Positions 39,491-48,535 are shown, counted from the stretch's first letter. The stretch is 64,000 bases of DNA from Cellulosimicrobium cellulans (GCF_016907755.1 NZ_JAFBCN010000001.1:2046001-2110000), one strand, 5' to 3'. Notes: generated by a model not told the origin, from the letters alone. Numbers and translations are program-made.

Positions 39491-40561
39491 ATGGACCTCG
39501 GCGTGGTGCTGCAGAACGACCCGCCCGCGTGGCGGGTCGTGGACCTCGCGCGGCAGGCGGAGACGTACGGCTTCTCGCACGTGTGGACGTTCGACTCGCA
39601 CCTGCTGTGGGAGGAGCCGTTCGTCGTCTACTCCCAGATCCTCGCCGCCACGCACCGGGTGACGGTGGGCCCGATGGTCACCAACCCCGCCACGCGCGAC
39701 GTCACGGTCACCGCCTCGCTCTTCGCGACGCTCAACGAGATGTTCGGCAACCGGACGATCTGCGGGATCGGTCGCGGCGACTCCGCCGTGCGCGTGATCA
39801 ACGGGAGGCCCGTGACGCTCGCCGAGCTGCGCGAGGCGATCGGCGTGATCCGTGGCCTCGCGTCGGGCGAGGCGGTGGAGTACCGCGGCTCGACGCTGCG
39901 GCTGCCGTGGAACCCTGACTCCCGGCTCCCGGTGTGGGTGGCCGCGTACGGGCCCAAGGCGCTCGCGCTCACCGGCGAGGTGGGCGACGGGTTCATCCTC
40001 CAGCTCGCCGACCCCGACGTCGTCGCCTGGTCCGTCGCGGCCGTGCGCGCCGCCGCCGAGCGGGCGGGACGCGACCCCGACGCGGTGCGCATCTGCGTCG
40101 CCGCGCCTGCCTACGTGACGGGCACCGCGCCGTCGAACGGGGAGGCCGGACGGCGCGCGCTCGCGCACGCCTACGACCAGTGCCGGTGGTTCGGCGGGAT
40201 GGTGGGCAACCACGTCGCCGAGATCGTCGCGCGCTACGGCCCGGGCGGGTCGGAAGAGGGCGCGGGCGTGACGATCCCGCACGCGCTCACCGACTTCGTG
40301 GCCGGGCGCGAGGGGTACGACTACAACGAGCACGGGCGCGCGGGCAACACGCACACGGCGTTCGTCACCGACGAGATCGTCGACCGGTTCTGCCTCGTCG
40401 GACCGGCGGAACGGCACGTGGAGCGGCTGCGCGAGCTCGCCGCGCTCGGCGTCGACCAGTTCGCCGTCTACCTCCAGCACGACGCCAAGGACGAGACCCT
40501 GCGCGCGTACGGCGAGACGATCGGCCCGGCCGTCCACCGGCTCGCGCCGACCCGGGGGTGA
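39491..40561 (+). CDS. LLM-class flavin- or F420-dependent oxidoreductase (TIGR03842-like)
   Basis: A 356-residue luciferase-like barrel: GVVLQNDPPAWRVVDLARQAE, HVWTFDSHLLWEEP, TRVTVGPMVTNPATRD-like segment and GIGRGDSAVRV. It resembles the TIGR03842 subfamily, predicted to use F420. It closes the pyrimidine catabolism operon, 25 bases after hydA. Its role is unproved: it could reduce uracil to dihydrouracil, which the operon otherwise lacks, or be an accessory step. The 3' end lies 7 bases from the convergent MFS stop. Confidence 0.75.
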   Translation: MDLGVVLQNDPPAWRVVDLARQAETYGFSHVWTFDSHLLWEEPFVVYSQILAATHRVTVGPMVTNPATRDVTVTASLFATLNEMFGNRTICGIGRGDSAVRVINGRPVTLAELREAIGVIRGLASGEAVEYRGSTLRLPWNPDSRLPVWVAAYGPKALALTGEVGDGFILQLADPDVVAWSVAAVRAAAERAGRDPDAVRICVAAPAYVTGTAPSNGEAGRRALAHAYDQCRWFGGMVGNHVAEIVARYGPGGSEEGAGVTIPHALTDFVAGREGYDYNEHGRAGNTHTAFVTDEIVDRFCLVGPAERHVERLRELAALGVDQFAVYLQHDAKDETLRAYGETIGPAVHRLAPTRG

Positions 40562-40568
40562 GCCAGGC

Positions 40569-41816
40569 TCAGCCCCGGCTCCGCCAGCGGAGCACGGCCG
40601 CTGTCGCGGCCAGCAGCGCCACCACGACCCCGTAGGCGGACGTCGTCGCGAGGAGCCCGGCGGACGGTGTCACCAGGCCCGCCACGACGGCAGGGACGCC
40701 GAACGCCAGGTACGACACGACGTAGACGACGGCGAAGGCCTCGGCTCGCTCGTCGGGCCGCAGCAGCGGGACGACCGAGCGGAGGATGCCGGCAAACGCC
40801 GTCCCGAAGCCCGTCCCCGTCACCACGACGGCAGCGAGGTAGGCGGGTTCCGAGCCGACGGCGAGCCCCGCCAGCGTCAGGAGGGTGCCGACCGAGAGCG
40901 CGGCCGTGCCGTAGATCGTCACCGCGCGGGCGCCGTACCGGTTCGAGACGAGGACCGCGAGCGCGCCGGCCCCGGCGAGCAGAGCGACCGTCAGCCCCTG
41001 CACGAGATGACCTGCGCCGTCGAACCGGGTCCGGACGACGGCCGCGCCGAGCGACAGGAACAGGCCGCCGGTCGCCCACCCGGCGACGATCGCCGGAGCG
41101 CTGCGGGCGAGCAGGCCGCGGATCGGGGGTGGGATCGCGACCCGCGGGCGCAGCGAGGCCAGCAGCCCGGCGCGCCGTGGCGCGGTCTCGGGGACCAGCC
41201 GCACTCCGACGGCGAGCAGCAGCGCGAGCGCGGTGAGACCGCCGAAGACGTCACGCAGGGCGGCGCCTGTGAGGTCGAGCACGGCGCCCGCGACGAGCGC
41301 ACCGACGGCGAGCCCGGCCATCGGTGCGACCCCGTTGGCCAGCGCGGCGAGCCCCGGGCGGTTCGGCGGTTCGAGGTCGGTCACGACGGTCGACAGGGTC
41401 GAGAGCAGCAGGCCGCTCGCGACGCCCTGGAGGACACGGGCCGCGACGAGGAGGTTCACGGCGTCGGCGTGCCAGAACAGCGCGAAGCTCCCGGCGAGGA
41501 GCAGGAACCCGATCGTCACGACGGGGCGTCGCCCGACGTGGTCGGACACGGACCCGAAGACGAGCAGGGTCACGAGGAGCGCGAGGGCGTAGACCGCGAA
41601 CACCGTCGTCATGACCCAGGGCGCGAGCCCGAGGGACGTCTGGAGACCCGGGTAGAAGGGCGACGGCGCGCTGGCGCCGGCCATCATCACGACCGTCGCG
41701 GCGACGGCGACGGCGAACCCGGCGTGAACCCGCCGCGGGGTCGGGCCGGCAGCTCGGGTCACGATCCGGTCCACGCCCGCTCGGACGTCGCTCAGGGGGG
41801 TCACTCCTGCTCCCAT
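40569..41816 (-). CDS. MFS exporter
   Basis: A 415-residue transporter with 12 predicted helices. Motif A of the drug-exporter class is visible in GSVSDHVGRRPVV, with motif-like GVASGLLLSTLST and a long central loop (PETAPRRAGLLASLRPR). A drug or metabolite proton antiporter is likely; the substrate is unknown. A divergent HTH gene 68 bases upstream probably controls it. Confidence 0.85.
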   Translation of the reverse strand: MGAGVTPLSDVRAGVDRIVTRAAGPTPRRVHAGFAVAVAATVVMMAGASAPSPFYPGLQTSLGLAPWVMTTVFAVYALALLVTLLVFGSVSDHVGRRPVVTIGFLLLAGSFALFWHADAVNLLVAARVLQGVASGLLLSTLSTVVTDLEPPNRPGLAALANGVAPMAGLAVGALVAGAVLDLTGAALRDVFGGLTALALLLAVGVRLVPETAPRRAGLLASLRPRVAIPPPIRGLLARSAPAIVAGWATGGLFLSLGAAVVRTRFDGAGHLVQGLTVALLAGAGALAVLVSNRYGARAVTIYGTAALSVGTLLTLAGLAVGSEPAYLAAVVVTGTGFGTAFAGILRSVVPLLRPDERAEAFAVVYVVSYLAFGVPAVVAGLVTPSAGLLATTSAYGVVVALLAATAAVLRWRSRG

Positions 41817-41888
41817 GGTTCGAATCGTTTGGAACCGTCGGAGCGTAGCCCGGCGTCGCTCGATCGTGCAACAATTGTCGAACCATGG
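41813..41888. promoter_or_regulatory. Operator-like inverted repeat spanning the MFS/HTH divergent start sites
   Basis: CCATGGTTCGA at 41813-41823 and TCGAACCATGG at 41878-41888 are exact inverted copies, each including the start codon of its gene. Between them lie TTTGGAACC and CAATTG. A regulator bound to both arms would block both genes, as expected for a self-controlled exporter. Confidence 0.5.
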
Positions 41889-42205
41889 TCTCCTCCACCG
41901 AGCTGCCGCACCCCGAGCGCGCCCAGATCACCCTCGGCGGCGTGCTCTTCGCGCTCAGCGACACCGATCGGCTCGCGATCGCCCGCCAGCTCGCCGACGG
42001 CCCCCTCGACATGGCCGCCTGCCACCTCAGCGACCCGTCGATGCCGAAGTCCACGAAGTCCCACCTGATGAAGGTGCTGCGCACGGCCGGCGTCATCCGC
42101 AACGAGCCGAACGGGCGTGGCCGTCGCCTCACGCTCCGACGAGACGACCTCGACGCGCTCTTCCCGGGGCTGCTCGACGCCGTCCTCAGCGCCGCGGACC
42201 GCTGA
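41885..42205 (+). CDS. Small winged-helix (ArsR-like) transcriptional regulator
   Basis: A 106-residue protein: LFALSDTDRLAIARQLADGP, then LSDPSMPKSTKSHLMKVLRTAGVIRNEPNGRGRRLTLR, a winged-helix with recognition helix and wing. No Cys pair of metal-sensing ArsR members is present, so it probably senses an organic ligand or drug. It is transcribed away from the MFS gene and most likely represses both. Confidence 0.85.
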   Translation: MVSSTELPHPERAQITLGGVLFALSDTDRLAIARQLADGPLDMAACHLSDPSMPKSTKSHLMKVLRTAGVIRNEPNGRGRRLTLRRDDLDALFPGLLDAVLSAADR

Positions 42206-42310
42206 GCACGGTCGGACGCGTACCGGGGTGACCGAGCCCACGCCGGGCTGACGATCGCGGGGACCTTCGGCCCTGTCCGGGCGTACCGCCGGATTCCTAC
42301 GGTCGGGACC

Positions 42311-43555
42311 GTGGAAAACCCTCGGGGCGTGACGAGCCGGACGCCGTTCCGCGGGCTCCTCGTGCTGCCGGCCGGGGTCGCGCTGCTCACGGGGCTCGCG
42401 ACCGGGCTCGCCCTGCTCGGGCTCCCGTCGCCGGTCCCCGCCGCGCGGGTCCAGGACGCGCACGGCCTCCTCATGGTGCTCGGGTTCGTCGGCACGCTCG
42501 TCACGCTCGAGCGCGCCGTCGCGGTGCGGCGACCGGTCGCCTACCTCGCGCCCGCCGCGCTCGGCGTCGGAGCGCTCGCGCTCCTCGCGCCCCTGCCCCG
42601 CGGGGTCGGCCAAGGGCTCCTCGTCGCGGGGACGCTCGGGCTCCTCGTGATCTACGCCGTCGTGTGGCGGCGGCAGCCCTCCGTCGCGACGGCGATCCAG
42701 GCCGCAGGGGCCGTGCTCGCCGTCGGGGGTGCCTCGCTCTGGGCCGCGGGCCTCGCAGTGCCCGACCTGCTGCCGTGGCTCGTCGGTTTCGTCGCCTGGA
42801 CCGTGCTCGGCGAGCGTGTCGAGCTCGCGCGGCTCGAGATCGACGCCCGCACCGAGCGCGCGGTCCTCGCCGGGGCGCTGGTCTACGTCGGCGCCGCGTG
42901 CCTCGCCCTGCTCGCGCCCGCACCCGGCTACGCCGTCGCCGGGGCGGCGCTCGCGGCGTCGGCCGTCACGCTGCTGCGGCACGACGTCGCGCGCCGCACC
43001 GTCCGCGGCCGCGGGCTCCCGCGCTTCGCCGCGGCGGGAATGCTCGCGGGCTACGCGTGGCTCGTGCTCGCGGGCGCGGCCTGGGTGTTCCTCGCGGCCG
43101 GCGCGGGGCCCGCCGGGCTCGGCCCCGCGGTGACGCTGCGCTCCGGGACGACGTACGACGCCGTCGTGCACGCGGTGTTCCTCGGGTTCGGGCTGTCGAT
43201 GATCATGGCGCACGCGCCCCTCATCCTCCCCGCCGTGCTGCGCCGTCCGCTCCCGTACCGCGCCGCGATGTGGGCGCCGCTCGCGCTGCTGCACGTGTCG
43301 CTCGCCGTCCGGGTCGGCGGCGACCTCGCGGGCGACGGCCCCGCCGCGGTCGCGGCCGTGCGCGTCGGCGGGGCGGGGAACGTCGTCGCCGTCCTCGGGT
43401 TCGTCGGGGTCGCGGTCTGGTCGGCGCTGCGCGCCGACCGGGTCTCTGCCTCACGCGACCAGGCCTCTACCTCGGCTGACCAGGCCTCTACCTCGCGCGA
43501 CCTGGGCTCTCCCTCGGCCCCGTCCGCTGCGCTCCCGATCGTCTCCGGAAGGTGA
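42311..43555 (+). CDS. NnrS-like integral membrane protein
   Basis: A 414-residue protein with about 11-12 hydrophobic helices. VQDAHGLLMVLGFVGTLVTLERAVAV and DAVVHAVFLGFGLSMIMAHAPLILP carry the conserved His positions of NnrS-type heme/copper proteins linked to nitric oxide tolerance. The C-terminal 40 residues are not membrane and encode a tandem repeat (RDQASTS, ADQASTS, RDLGS). It overlaps the nitrite reductase gene by 4 bases (GTGA), which supports a role in handling NO. GTG 42311 or GTG 42329 may be the start. Confidence 0.75.
   Translation: MENPRGVTSRTPFRGLLVLPAGVALLTGLATGLALLGLPSPVPAARVQDAHGLLMVLGFVGTLVTLERAVAVRRPVAYLAPAALGVGALALLAPLPRGVGQGLLVAGTLGLLVIYAVVWRRQPSVATAIQAAGAVLAVGGASLWAAGLAVPDLLPWLVGFVAWTVLGERVELARLEIDARTERAVLAGALVYVGAACLALLAPAPGYAVAGAALAASAVTLLRHDVARRTVRGRGLPRFAAAGMLAGYAWLVLAGAAWVFLAAGAGPAGLGPAVTLRSGTTYDAVVHAVFLGFGLSMIMAHAPLILPAVLRRPLPYRAAMWAPLALLHVSLAVRVGGDLAGDGPAAVAAVRVGGAGNVVAVLGFVGVAVWSALRADRVSASRDQASTSADQASTSRDLGSPSAPSAALPIVSGR
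43444..43506. repeat. Three tandem 21-nt units inside the NnrS-like gene
   Basis: Units 43444-43464, 43465-43485 and 43486-43506 follow CTCTACCTCGCGCGACCAGGC. Each unit is seven codons, so the frame is kept. The reverse complement of the unit contains GTCGCGCGAGGTAGAG, the same core as the intergenic repeat at 31732. Confidence 0.75.
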
Positions 43556-46488
43556 CCGTGCCCACCACGCCCGAGCGACCCTCGCTCCTGACCGCCCGGC
43601 CCGCCGGGCCGCTCCCGGGTACGCCGAAGGTCGGGGGCACCGCGCGCAACCTGTGGTTGCACGCGCTCGTCCTCGCCTGGTTCGTCGCGGAGGCGGTGCT
43701 GGTCGTCGTGCACCGGTTCGTGCCCGACGCGCTGTGGCTCATGGTCCACGTGCTCATGCTCGGCGCGGTGAGCACGGCGATCCTCGTGTGGAGCCAGCAC
43801 TTCGCCGACACGATGCTGCGCCGCCAGGCGCCGGGCGGGCGCCCGCTGCACGTCGCGCGGCTCGCCGCGCACACGGTCGGTGCGCTGCTCGTCGTCGCGG
43901 GACTGCTGAGCGACGTCTGGTCCCTCGTGGTCGCGGGCGGGGTGCTCGTGGGCGCGGGCGCGGTGACGCACGCGGCGGTGCTCGTGCTCCAGGGCCGGGG
44001 CGCTCTGCCGTCGCGCTTCGGCCGGCTCGTCCGCTACTACGTCGTCGCCGCGGCGTGCCTCCCGGTCGGCGTCACGCTCGGCGTCCTCATGGCCCGCGGC
44101 GGCGCGGGGACGGAGGCGTACGGCCGCCTCTACGTGGCGCACGTGACGCTCAACGTCCTCGGGTGGGTGGGGCTCACCGTGCTCGGCACGCTCGTGCTCC
44201 TGTGGCCGACCGTGCTGCGCACCCGCATCGAGCCCGACGCCGACGTCGCGGCCCGCCGCGCGCTCCCGGTGCTCACCGCGGGGATCCTGCTCGTCGTCGC
44301 GGCGTGCGCGGTCGGCTGGCGACCCCTCGTCGCGGCCGGGGCTGCCGTCGTGCTGGGCGGCACGGTGATGGTCGGGCGGCACCTCGCGGCACAGGGTCGC
44401 GCCGCGCAGCGCGGTGCGTGGGGGTTCGCCGCGTGGAGCCTCGCCGCGTCGGTCGGGTGGTTGGCCGGGAGCGTGGCCGCGTTCGGGGTCCGGGTCGCGA
44501 CGGCGCCGTCGTGGGCCGCCGCGCAGGACGCGATCGGCGGGCTGCTGCTCCCGTTCGTCGTCGGGTTCGCCGCGCAGGTGCTCCTCGGCGCGCTCACGTA
44601 CCTCGTCCCCGTCGTGCTCGGCGGCGGCCCCGCACGACGGCGGCGCACCGAGGCCGTCGTCGGCGCCGGCGGGGCGTACCGCGTGCTCGTGGCGAACGGC
44701 GGGCTCGCGCTGTACCTCCTGCCGCTGCCGTCCTGGGTGCGCGTCGGGCTGTCGCTCGTCGTCTTCGCGACCTTTCTGGCGTTCCTCGTGCTCGCACTCC
44801 GCGCCGTCGTGGTCTCGCGTGCCGAGGCCGTCTCGCGGGGTGACACGGTCTCGCGGGGCGACACGGTCTCGCGGGGCGACACGGTCGCGCGCGAGGACGC
44901 GTCGCAGCAGACGGCGGCCCCGCCCGAGGCTGGGGCGCCCGTCCCAGGCGCGGCGAACCTCACGACGGCGGCGCCGCCGTCGGGCACGGGCCGCGGCGAC
45001 GCCGCCCGTGCTGTCGCTGCCCGCCGGGACGCGCAGGTGCGCAGGCCGCTCGCGGGCGCGGTGACCGCCGCCGTCGCGACGCTGGCGCTCGCGGTCGTGG
45101 GCGGCGTCGCGGCCGACCCGGTCGCGGCTGGCGTCGGGTCGGGCGTGGTGGGCGGCGGTGCCGTCGCCGGGACCGGAGGGGCCGGCGTGCCGGTCGCGGC
45201 GACCGGCCTCACGACGACCGTGCAGGTCGACGCCGTCGACATGCGCTTCGTCCCGGACGTCATCAGCGTGCCCGCGGGCGACCGGCTCGTCATCGAGCTG
45301 ACGAACACCGACGACGACGTGCACGACCTGGTCCTCGCCGACGGCGCGACGACCGGTCGCGTCGCACCGGGCGCGACCGCGACCCTCGACGCGGGCGTCG
45401 TGAGCGGCGACCTCGACGGGTGGTGCTCCGTGGCCGGGCACCGGCTCATGGGCATGACACTCACGATCGACGTCGAGGGCACCGGCGGCTCGGACGGCTC
45501 CGGCGGGACGCTCGCGGCGGACGACGGCGGCCGGGACGTGCATGATGCGCACGGCGGGCACGCGAGCACGGGCTCGGGCGGGGCGGACTCGCTGGCCGCG
45601 TCCGACGTCGACCTCATGACGCACCCGGGCGACGGGTTCACGGCGCGCGACGCGACCCTCGCACCGGCCGAGATCGACCCCGCGGGCGAGCCCGTCGTGC
45701 ACCGGCGCACCCTCACCGTGACGGAGACGGTGCAGGAGGTGGCGCCCGGCGTCGAGCAGACCGTGTGGACGTTCGGCGGGATCGCGCCCGGGCCCGTGCT
45801 GCGGGGGAAGGTCGGCGACGTCTTCGAGATCACCCTCGTCAACGACGGGACGATCGGGCACTCGATCGACTTCCACGCGGGCGCGCTCGCGCCCGACGAG
45901 CCGATGCGGACCATCGCGCCCGGGGAGTCGCTCACCTACCGCTTCACGGCGACCCGGGCGGGGATCTGGATGTACCACTGCTCCACCATGCCCATGTCGC
46001 TGCACATCGCGAACGGCATGTTCGGCGCGGTGATCATCGACCCGCCGGACCTCGCACCCGTGGACCGCGAGTACGTCGTCGTGCAGTCCGAGCTCTACCT
46101 CGGCGCGCAGGGCGCGTCGGCGGACGACGCGAAGGTCGCCGCCTCCGAGCCCGACCTCCTCGCGTTCAACGGGTACGCGAACCAGTACCGCGACGACCCG
46201 CTCTCGGCGCGGGTCGGCGAGCGCGTGCGCGTCTGGGTGCTCGACGCCGGACCGAACCGCCCGAGCGCGTTCCACGTCGTCGGCGGCCAGTTCGACACCG
46301 TCTATCACGAGGGCGCCTACGCGCTGCCGTCGGGGACCCCCGGCGGCAGCCAGGTGCTCGGCCTCCTGCCCGCGCAGGGCGGGTTCGTCGAGCTCGCGTT
46401 CCCCGAGCCCGGGACCTACCCGTTCGTCACGCACGCCATGTCCGACGCCGAACGCGGCGCGTCCGGGGCGTTCGCCGTGACGCCCTGA
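43552..46488 (+). CDS. nirK: Membrane-fused copper nitrite reductase with extra cupredoxin domain
   Basis: A 978-residue fusion. Residues 30-425 form about 10-11 membrane helices resembling the NnrS-like neighbour; 425-520 is a low-complexity linker holding VSRGDT repeats; 540-645 is a cupredoxin with an intact type 1 site (His591, Cys625, His630, Met635). The C-terminal two cupredoxins match NirK: type 1 His770, Cys810, His818, Met823; type 2 His775, His809, His961; catalytic Asp773 and His908. It should reduce nitrite to NO outside the membrane, with the extra cupredoxin relaying electrons. GTG 43552 or 43558 starts it. Confidence 0.9.
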   Translation: MTVPTTPERPSLLTARPAGPLPGTPKVGGTARNLWLHALVLAWFVAEAVLVVVHRFVPDALWLMVHVLMLGAVSTAILVWSQHFADTMLRRQAPGGRPLHVARLAAHTVGALLVVAGLLSDVWSLVVAGGVLVGAGAVTHAAVLVLQGRGALPSRFGRLVRYYVVAAACLPVGVTLGVLMARGGAGTEAYGRLYVAHVTLNVLGWVGLTVLGTLVLLWPTVLRTRIEPDADVAARRALPVLTAGILLVVAACAVGWRPLVAAGAAVVLGGTVMVGRHLAAQGRAAQRGAWGFAAWSLAASVGWLAGSVAAFGVRVATAPSWAAAQDAIGGLLLPFVVGFAAQVLLGALTYLVPVVLGGGPARRRRTEAVVGAGGAYRVLVANGGLALYLLPLPSWVRVGLSLVVFATFLAFLVLALRAVVVSRAEAVSRGDTVSRGDTVSRGDTVAREDASQQTAAPPEAGAPVPGAANLTTAAPPSGTGRGDAARAVAARRDAQVRRPLAGAVTAAVATLALAVVGGVAADPVAAGVGSGVVGGGAVAGTGGAGVPVAATGLTTTVQVDAVDMRFVPDVISVPAGDRLVIELTNTDDDVHDLVLADGATTGRVAPGATATLDAGVVSGDLDGWCSVAGHRLMGMTLTIDVEGTGGSDGSGGTLAADDGGRDVHDAHGGHASTGSGGADSLAASDVDLMTHPGDGFTARDATLAPAEIDPAGEPVVHRRTLTVTETVQEVAPGVEQTVWTFGGIAPGPVLRGKVGDVFEITLVNDGTIGHSIDFHAGALAPDEPMRTIAPGESLTYRFTATRAGIWMYHCSTMPMSLHIANGMFGAVIIDPPDLAPVDREYVVVQSELYLGAQGASADDAKVAASEPDLLAFNGYANQYRDDPLSARVGERVRVWVLDAGPNRPSAFHVVGGQFDTVYHEGAYALPSGTPGGSQVLGLLPAQGGFVELAFPEPGTYPFVTHAMSDAERGASGAFAVTP
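44830..44883. repeat. Three tandem 18-nt units in the nirK linker
   Basis: Units 44830-44847, 44848-44865 and 44866-44883 read GTCTCGCGGGGYGACACG, the last two identical, giving VSRGDT three times. The core partly resembles the repeats at 31732 and 43444 (GTCxCGCGGGG). Confidence 0.8.
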
Positions 46489-46578
46489 CCGGCTCGCCCG
46501 CCGACGTTGCGTTCGAGCCGGCAGCCCCGCAGACCCAGCACCCCACCCGGCGCTCGCGCCACGACCAGGAGGACCACC

Positions 46579-46923
46579 ATGGCAGCAGAACCGATCGAGA
46601 TCACGGAGCCCCCGCAGCACGCGGCCGTGCACGGGGAAGGGCCCGAGGAGGGGCACACCTGCGGGTGCGCGCACGACGAGGCCGAGATCGTCCTCGACGT
46701 CCGCACGATCCCGCACGCCGTGCGCCACGGCGTCGTCTTCGGGGCGCTCGAGGCGCTCGCTCCCGGGGACGGGCTCGTCCTCGTCGCGCCGCACGACCCG
46801 CTCCCGCTGCTCGCGCAGCTCGAGGGACGCGAGCCCGGCGCGTTCGACCGCGAGTACCTGTCGCGCGAGGCGACCGAGGTGAGCATCCGCCTGACGCGCC
46901 GTCCTGTGCCCGCACAGGACTGA
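46579..46923 (+). CDS. DUF2249-domain protein
   Basis: A 114-residue soluble protein. The first 35 residues contain His and Cys (AAVHGEGPEEGHTCGCAHDE), a possible metal-binding segment; the rest is the TusA-like DUF2249 fold: LDVRTIPHAVRHGVVFGALEALAPGDGLVLVAPHDPLPLL. DUF2249 proteins occur near nitrogen-oxide respiration genes and are suspected copper or NO-related factors. AGGAGG precedes the ATG; 90 bases after nirK. Confidence 0.85.
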   Translation: MAAEPIEITEPPQHAAVHGEGPEEGHTCGCAHDEAEIVLDVRTIPHAVRHGVVFGALEALAPGDGLVLVAPHDPLPLLAQLEGREPGAFDREYLSREATEVSIRLTRRPVPAQD

Positions 46924-46959
46924 GGAGCCCGGGCCGGCCCGACCGGCCCGGCACGCGAG

Positions 46960-47080
46960 GACGCCCGGCGGCACGGGGATGGCCGCCGGGCGTCGTCGCG
47001 CGCTCCCCGGATCGAGCGATGCGTCGGCGCCCGAGTGATGCGTGTCGGGACGCATCGCTCGGGCGCGGACGCATCGTTCG
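46960..47080. terminator. Convergent terminator with four copies of a 13-mer
   Basis: A 13-bp stem pairs 46960-46972 with 46982-46994. Beyond it, CGAGCGATGCGTC (47013-47025) and CGAGTGATGCGTG (47032-47044) face GACGCATCGCTCG (47049-47061) and GACGCATCGTTCG (47068-47080), so further stems of 12-13 bp can form. It separates the DUF2249 gene (+) from narI (-). Confidence 0.75.
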
Positions 47081-47096
47081 ACGAGCGCGGTCCCCG

Positions 47097-47831
47097 CTAC
47101 GGGGTCGTCGGGGGCTCCCAGCCGCGGCGCGGGGCGCGCGACGTCGTCGTGGCCGCGCGGCGCCGGTAGACGAGGTACGGCCGCGTGAGGTAGCCGAGCG
47201 GCGCGGAGAACACGTGCACGAGGCGCGTGAACGGCCACAGGGCGAACAGCGCCAGGCCGCACAGGACGTGGAGCTGGAACGTGAGCGGGACGTCGGCCAT
47301 GAGCGACGGGTCCGGCTGGAACGTGAGCAGCGAGCGGAACCACGGCGAGATCGAGCCGCGGTAGTCGTACCCGCCGCCGAAGATCTGGTGCTGCACCGTC
47401 GCGAGCGTGCCGAACCCGATCGCGGCGCCGAGCACGACGTACATGAGCTTGTCCGTGCGCGTGGTCACGCGGAACACCGCGCCCGACAGGCGGCGGCGCA
47501 GCACGAGGATGACCAGGCCTACCACGGTGAGGACCGCCGCGAAGGTGCCGGCGACGGTCGCCACCAGGTGGTAGGCGTGCTCGTCCACGCCGACGGCCTC
47601 GAGCCACGGGCGCGGCACGAGGATGCCGACGACGTGCCCGCCGATCACCATGAGGATGCCGACGTGGAACAGCGGCGAGCCGAGGCGCAGCCAGCGGTTC
47701 TCGTAGAGCTGCGAGGAGCGCGTGGTCCAGCCGAACTGGTCGTAGCGGTACCGCCACACGTGCCCGACGACGAACACCGCCGCCACCGCGTACGGGACGG
47801 CGACCCACAGCAGGACGTCGAGCGGGCTCAT
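47097..47831 (-). CDS. narI: Respiratory nitrate reductase gamma subunit
   Basis: A 244-residue di-heme cytochrome b with five helices that oxidises menaquinol and passes electrons to NarH. Typical segments: WRYRYDQFGWTTRSSQLYE, SPLFHVGILMVIGGHVVG, HQIFGGGYDYRGSISPWFRSL and FQLHVLCGLALFALWPFTRLVH with the heme His residues. The tail of about 25 residues is basic. ATG overlaps narJ by 4 bases. Confidence 0.96.
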   Translation of the reverse strand: MSPLDVLLWVAVPYAVAAVFVVGHVWRYRYDQFGWTTRSSQLYENRWLRLGSPLFHVGILMVIGGHVVGILVPRPWLEAVGVDEHAYHLVATVAGTFAAVLTVVGLVILVLRRRLSGAVFRVTTRTDKLMYVVLGAAIGFGTLATVQHQIFGGGYDYRGSISPWFRSLLTFQPDPSLMADVPLTFQLHVLCGLALFALWPFTRLVHVFSAPLGYLTRPYLVYRRRAATTTSRAPRRGWEPPTTP

Positions 47832-48535
47832 CGTCGGGTCTCCTCGGTCAGGCTCGGGATCGTGGCGAACGGCGTGAGGTGGGACAGGTCGCTCAGGCCG
47901 ACGAGCTCGGTGGGCGGTCCCGCGGCGACCAGGTCGCGGAAGCGCGCCGCCGTCTCCGACTGCATCGCGGGCAGCGTCGCGACGAGCGCCGCCACGACGT
48001 GCGCGTACGGGCTGCGCAGCGTCTCGAGCGCGGCGCGCAGGACCTCGATGCCGTCGCGGTGCGCGTCGAGCACCATGCCTGCGATCTCGCCGTCCGTGCG
48101 CGCGGAGAGCTCGAGCACCGTGGGCAGGTGGTCGGGCAGCTCGGAGCCGTCCGTCTCCCAGCCCGCCGCGCGGAACGCCTCCACGAACGTGACGAGCGCG
48201 GCGCCGCGCTTTCGGGTGTCCCCGGCCGCGTAGTACGACAGGTACAGCGAGCACCGGCGCTTGAGGTCGAACGTCGCGACGTAGGCGGCCTGCCGCTCCC
48301 CGAGCGAGAGGGACGCCGTGGCGTCGAGGAACGCGCGCAGGGGCCGCCGCACGTCGGACGGCAGCCCGGCGACGACGTCCTCGACGTCCGTGCGGTGCGC
48401 GATGGCCTCCGCGGTGGGGTAGTCGAGCAGGAGCGAGATCACCGTGTGCGCGGCGCGGCGCTGGTCGTCCGGCAGGGGACCGGGCGACGCCGCGCTCGTC
48501 GAGGACGCCGACCGGGACCGGGTCGCGCGTCTCAT
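47828..48535 (-). CDS. narJ: Nitrate reductase assembly chaperone
   Basis: A 235-residue TorD-like chaperone that holds apo-NarGH while the molybdenum cofactor is inserted. LLLDYPT near the start and YVATFDLKRRCSLYLSYYAAGDTRKRG are the NarJ hallmark. The first 25 residues are Ser/Pro-rich and poorly conserved. It overlaps narH and narI by 4 bases each. Confidence 0.94.
   Translation of the reverse strand: MRRATRSRSASSTSAASPGPLPDDQRRAAHTVISLLLDYPTAEAIAHRTDVEDVVAGLPSDVRRPLRAFLDATASLSLGERQAAYVATFDLKRRCSLYLSYYAAGDTRKRGAALVTFVEAFRAAGWETDGSELPDHLPTVLELSARTDGEIAGMVLDAHRDGIEVLRAALETLRSPYAHVVAALVATLPAMQSETAARFRDLVAAGPPTELVGLSDLSHLTPFATIPSLTEETRR

Noticed and set aside
43051-47808. A 1585-codon open frame on the minus strand opposite the NnrS-like and nirK genes.
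   Set aside because: It is Arg/Gly/His/Asp-rich low-complexity translation, a usual antisense shadow of very GC-rich genes. The plus strand holds well-recognised proteins with copper ligands.
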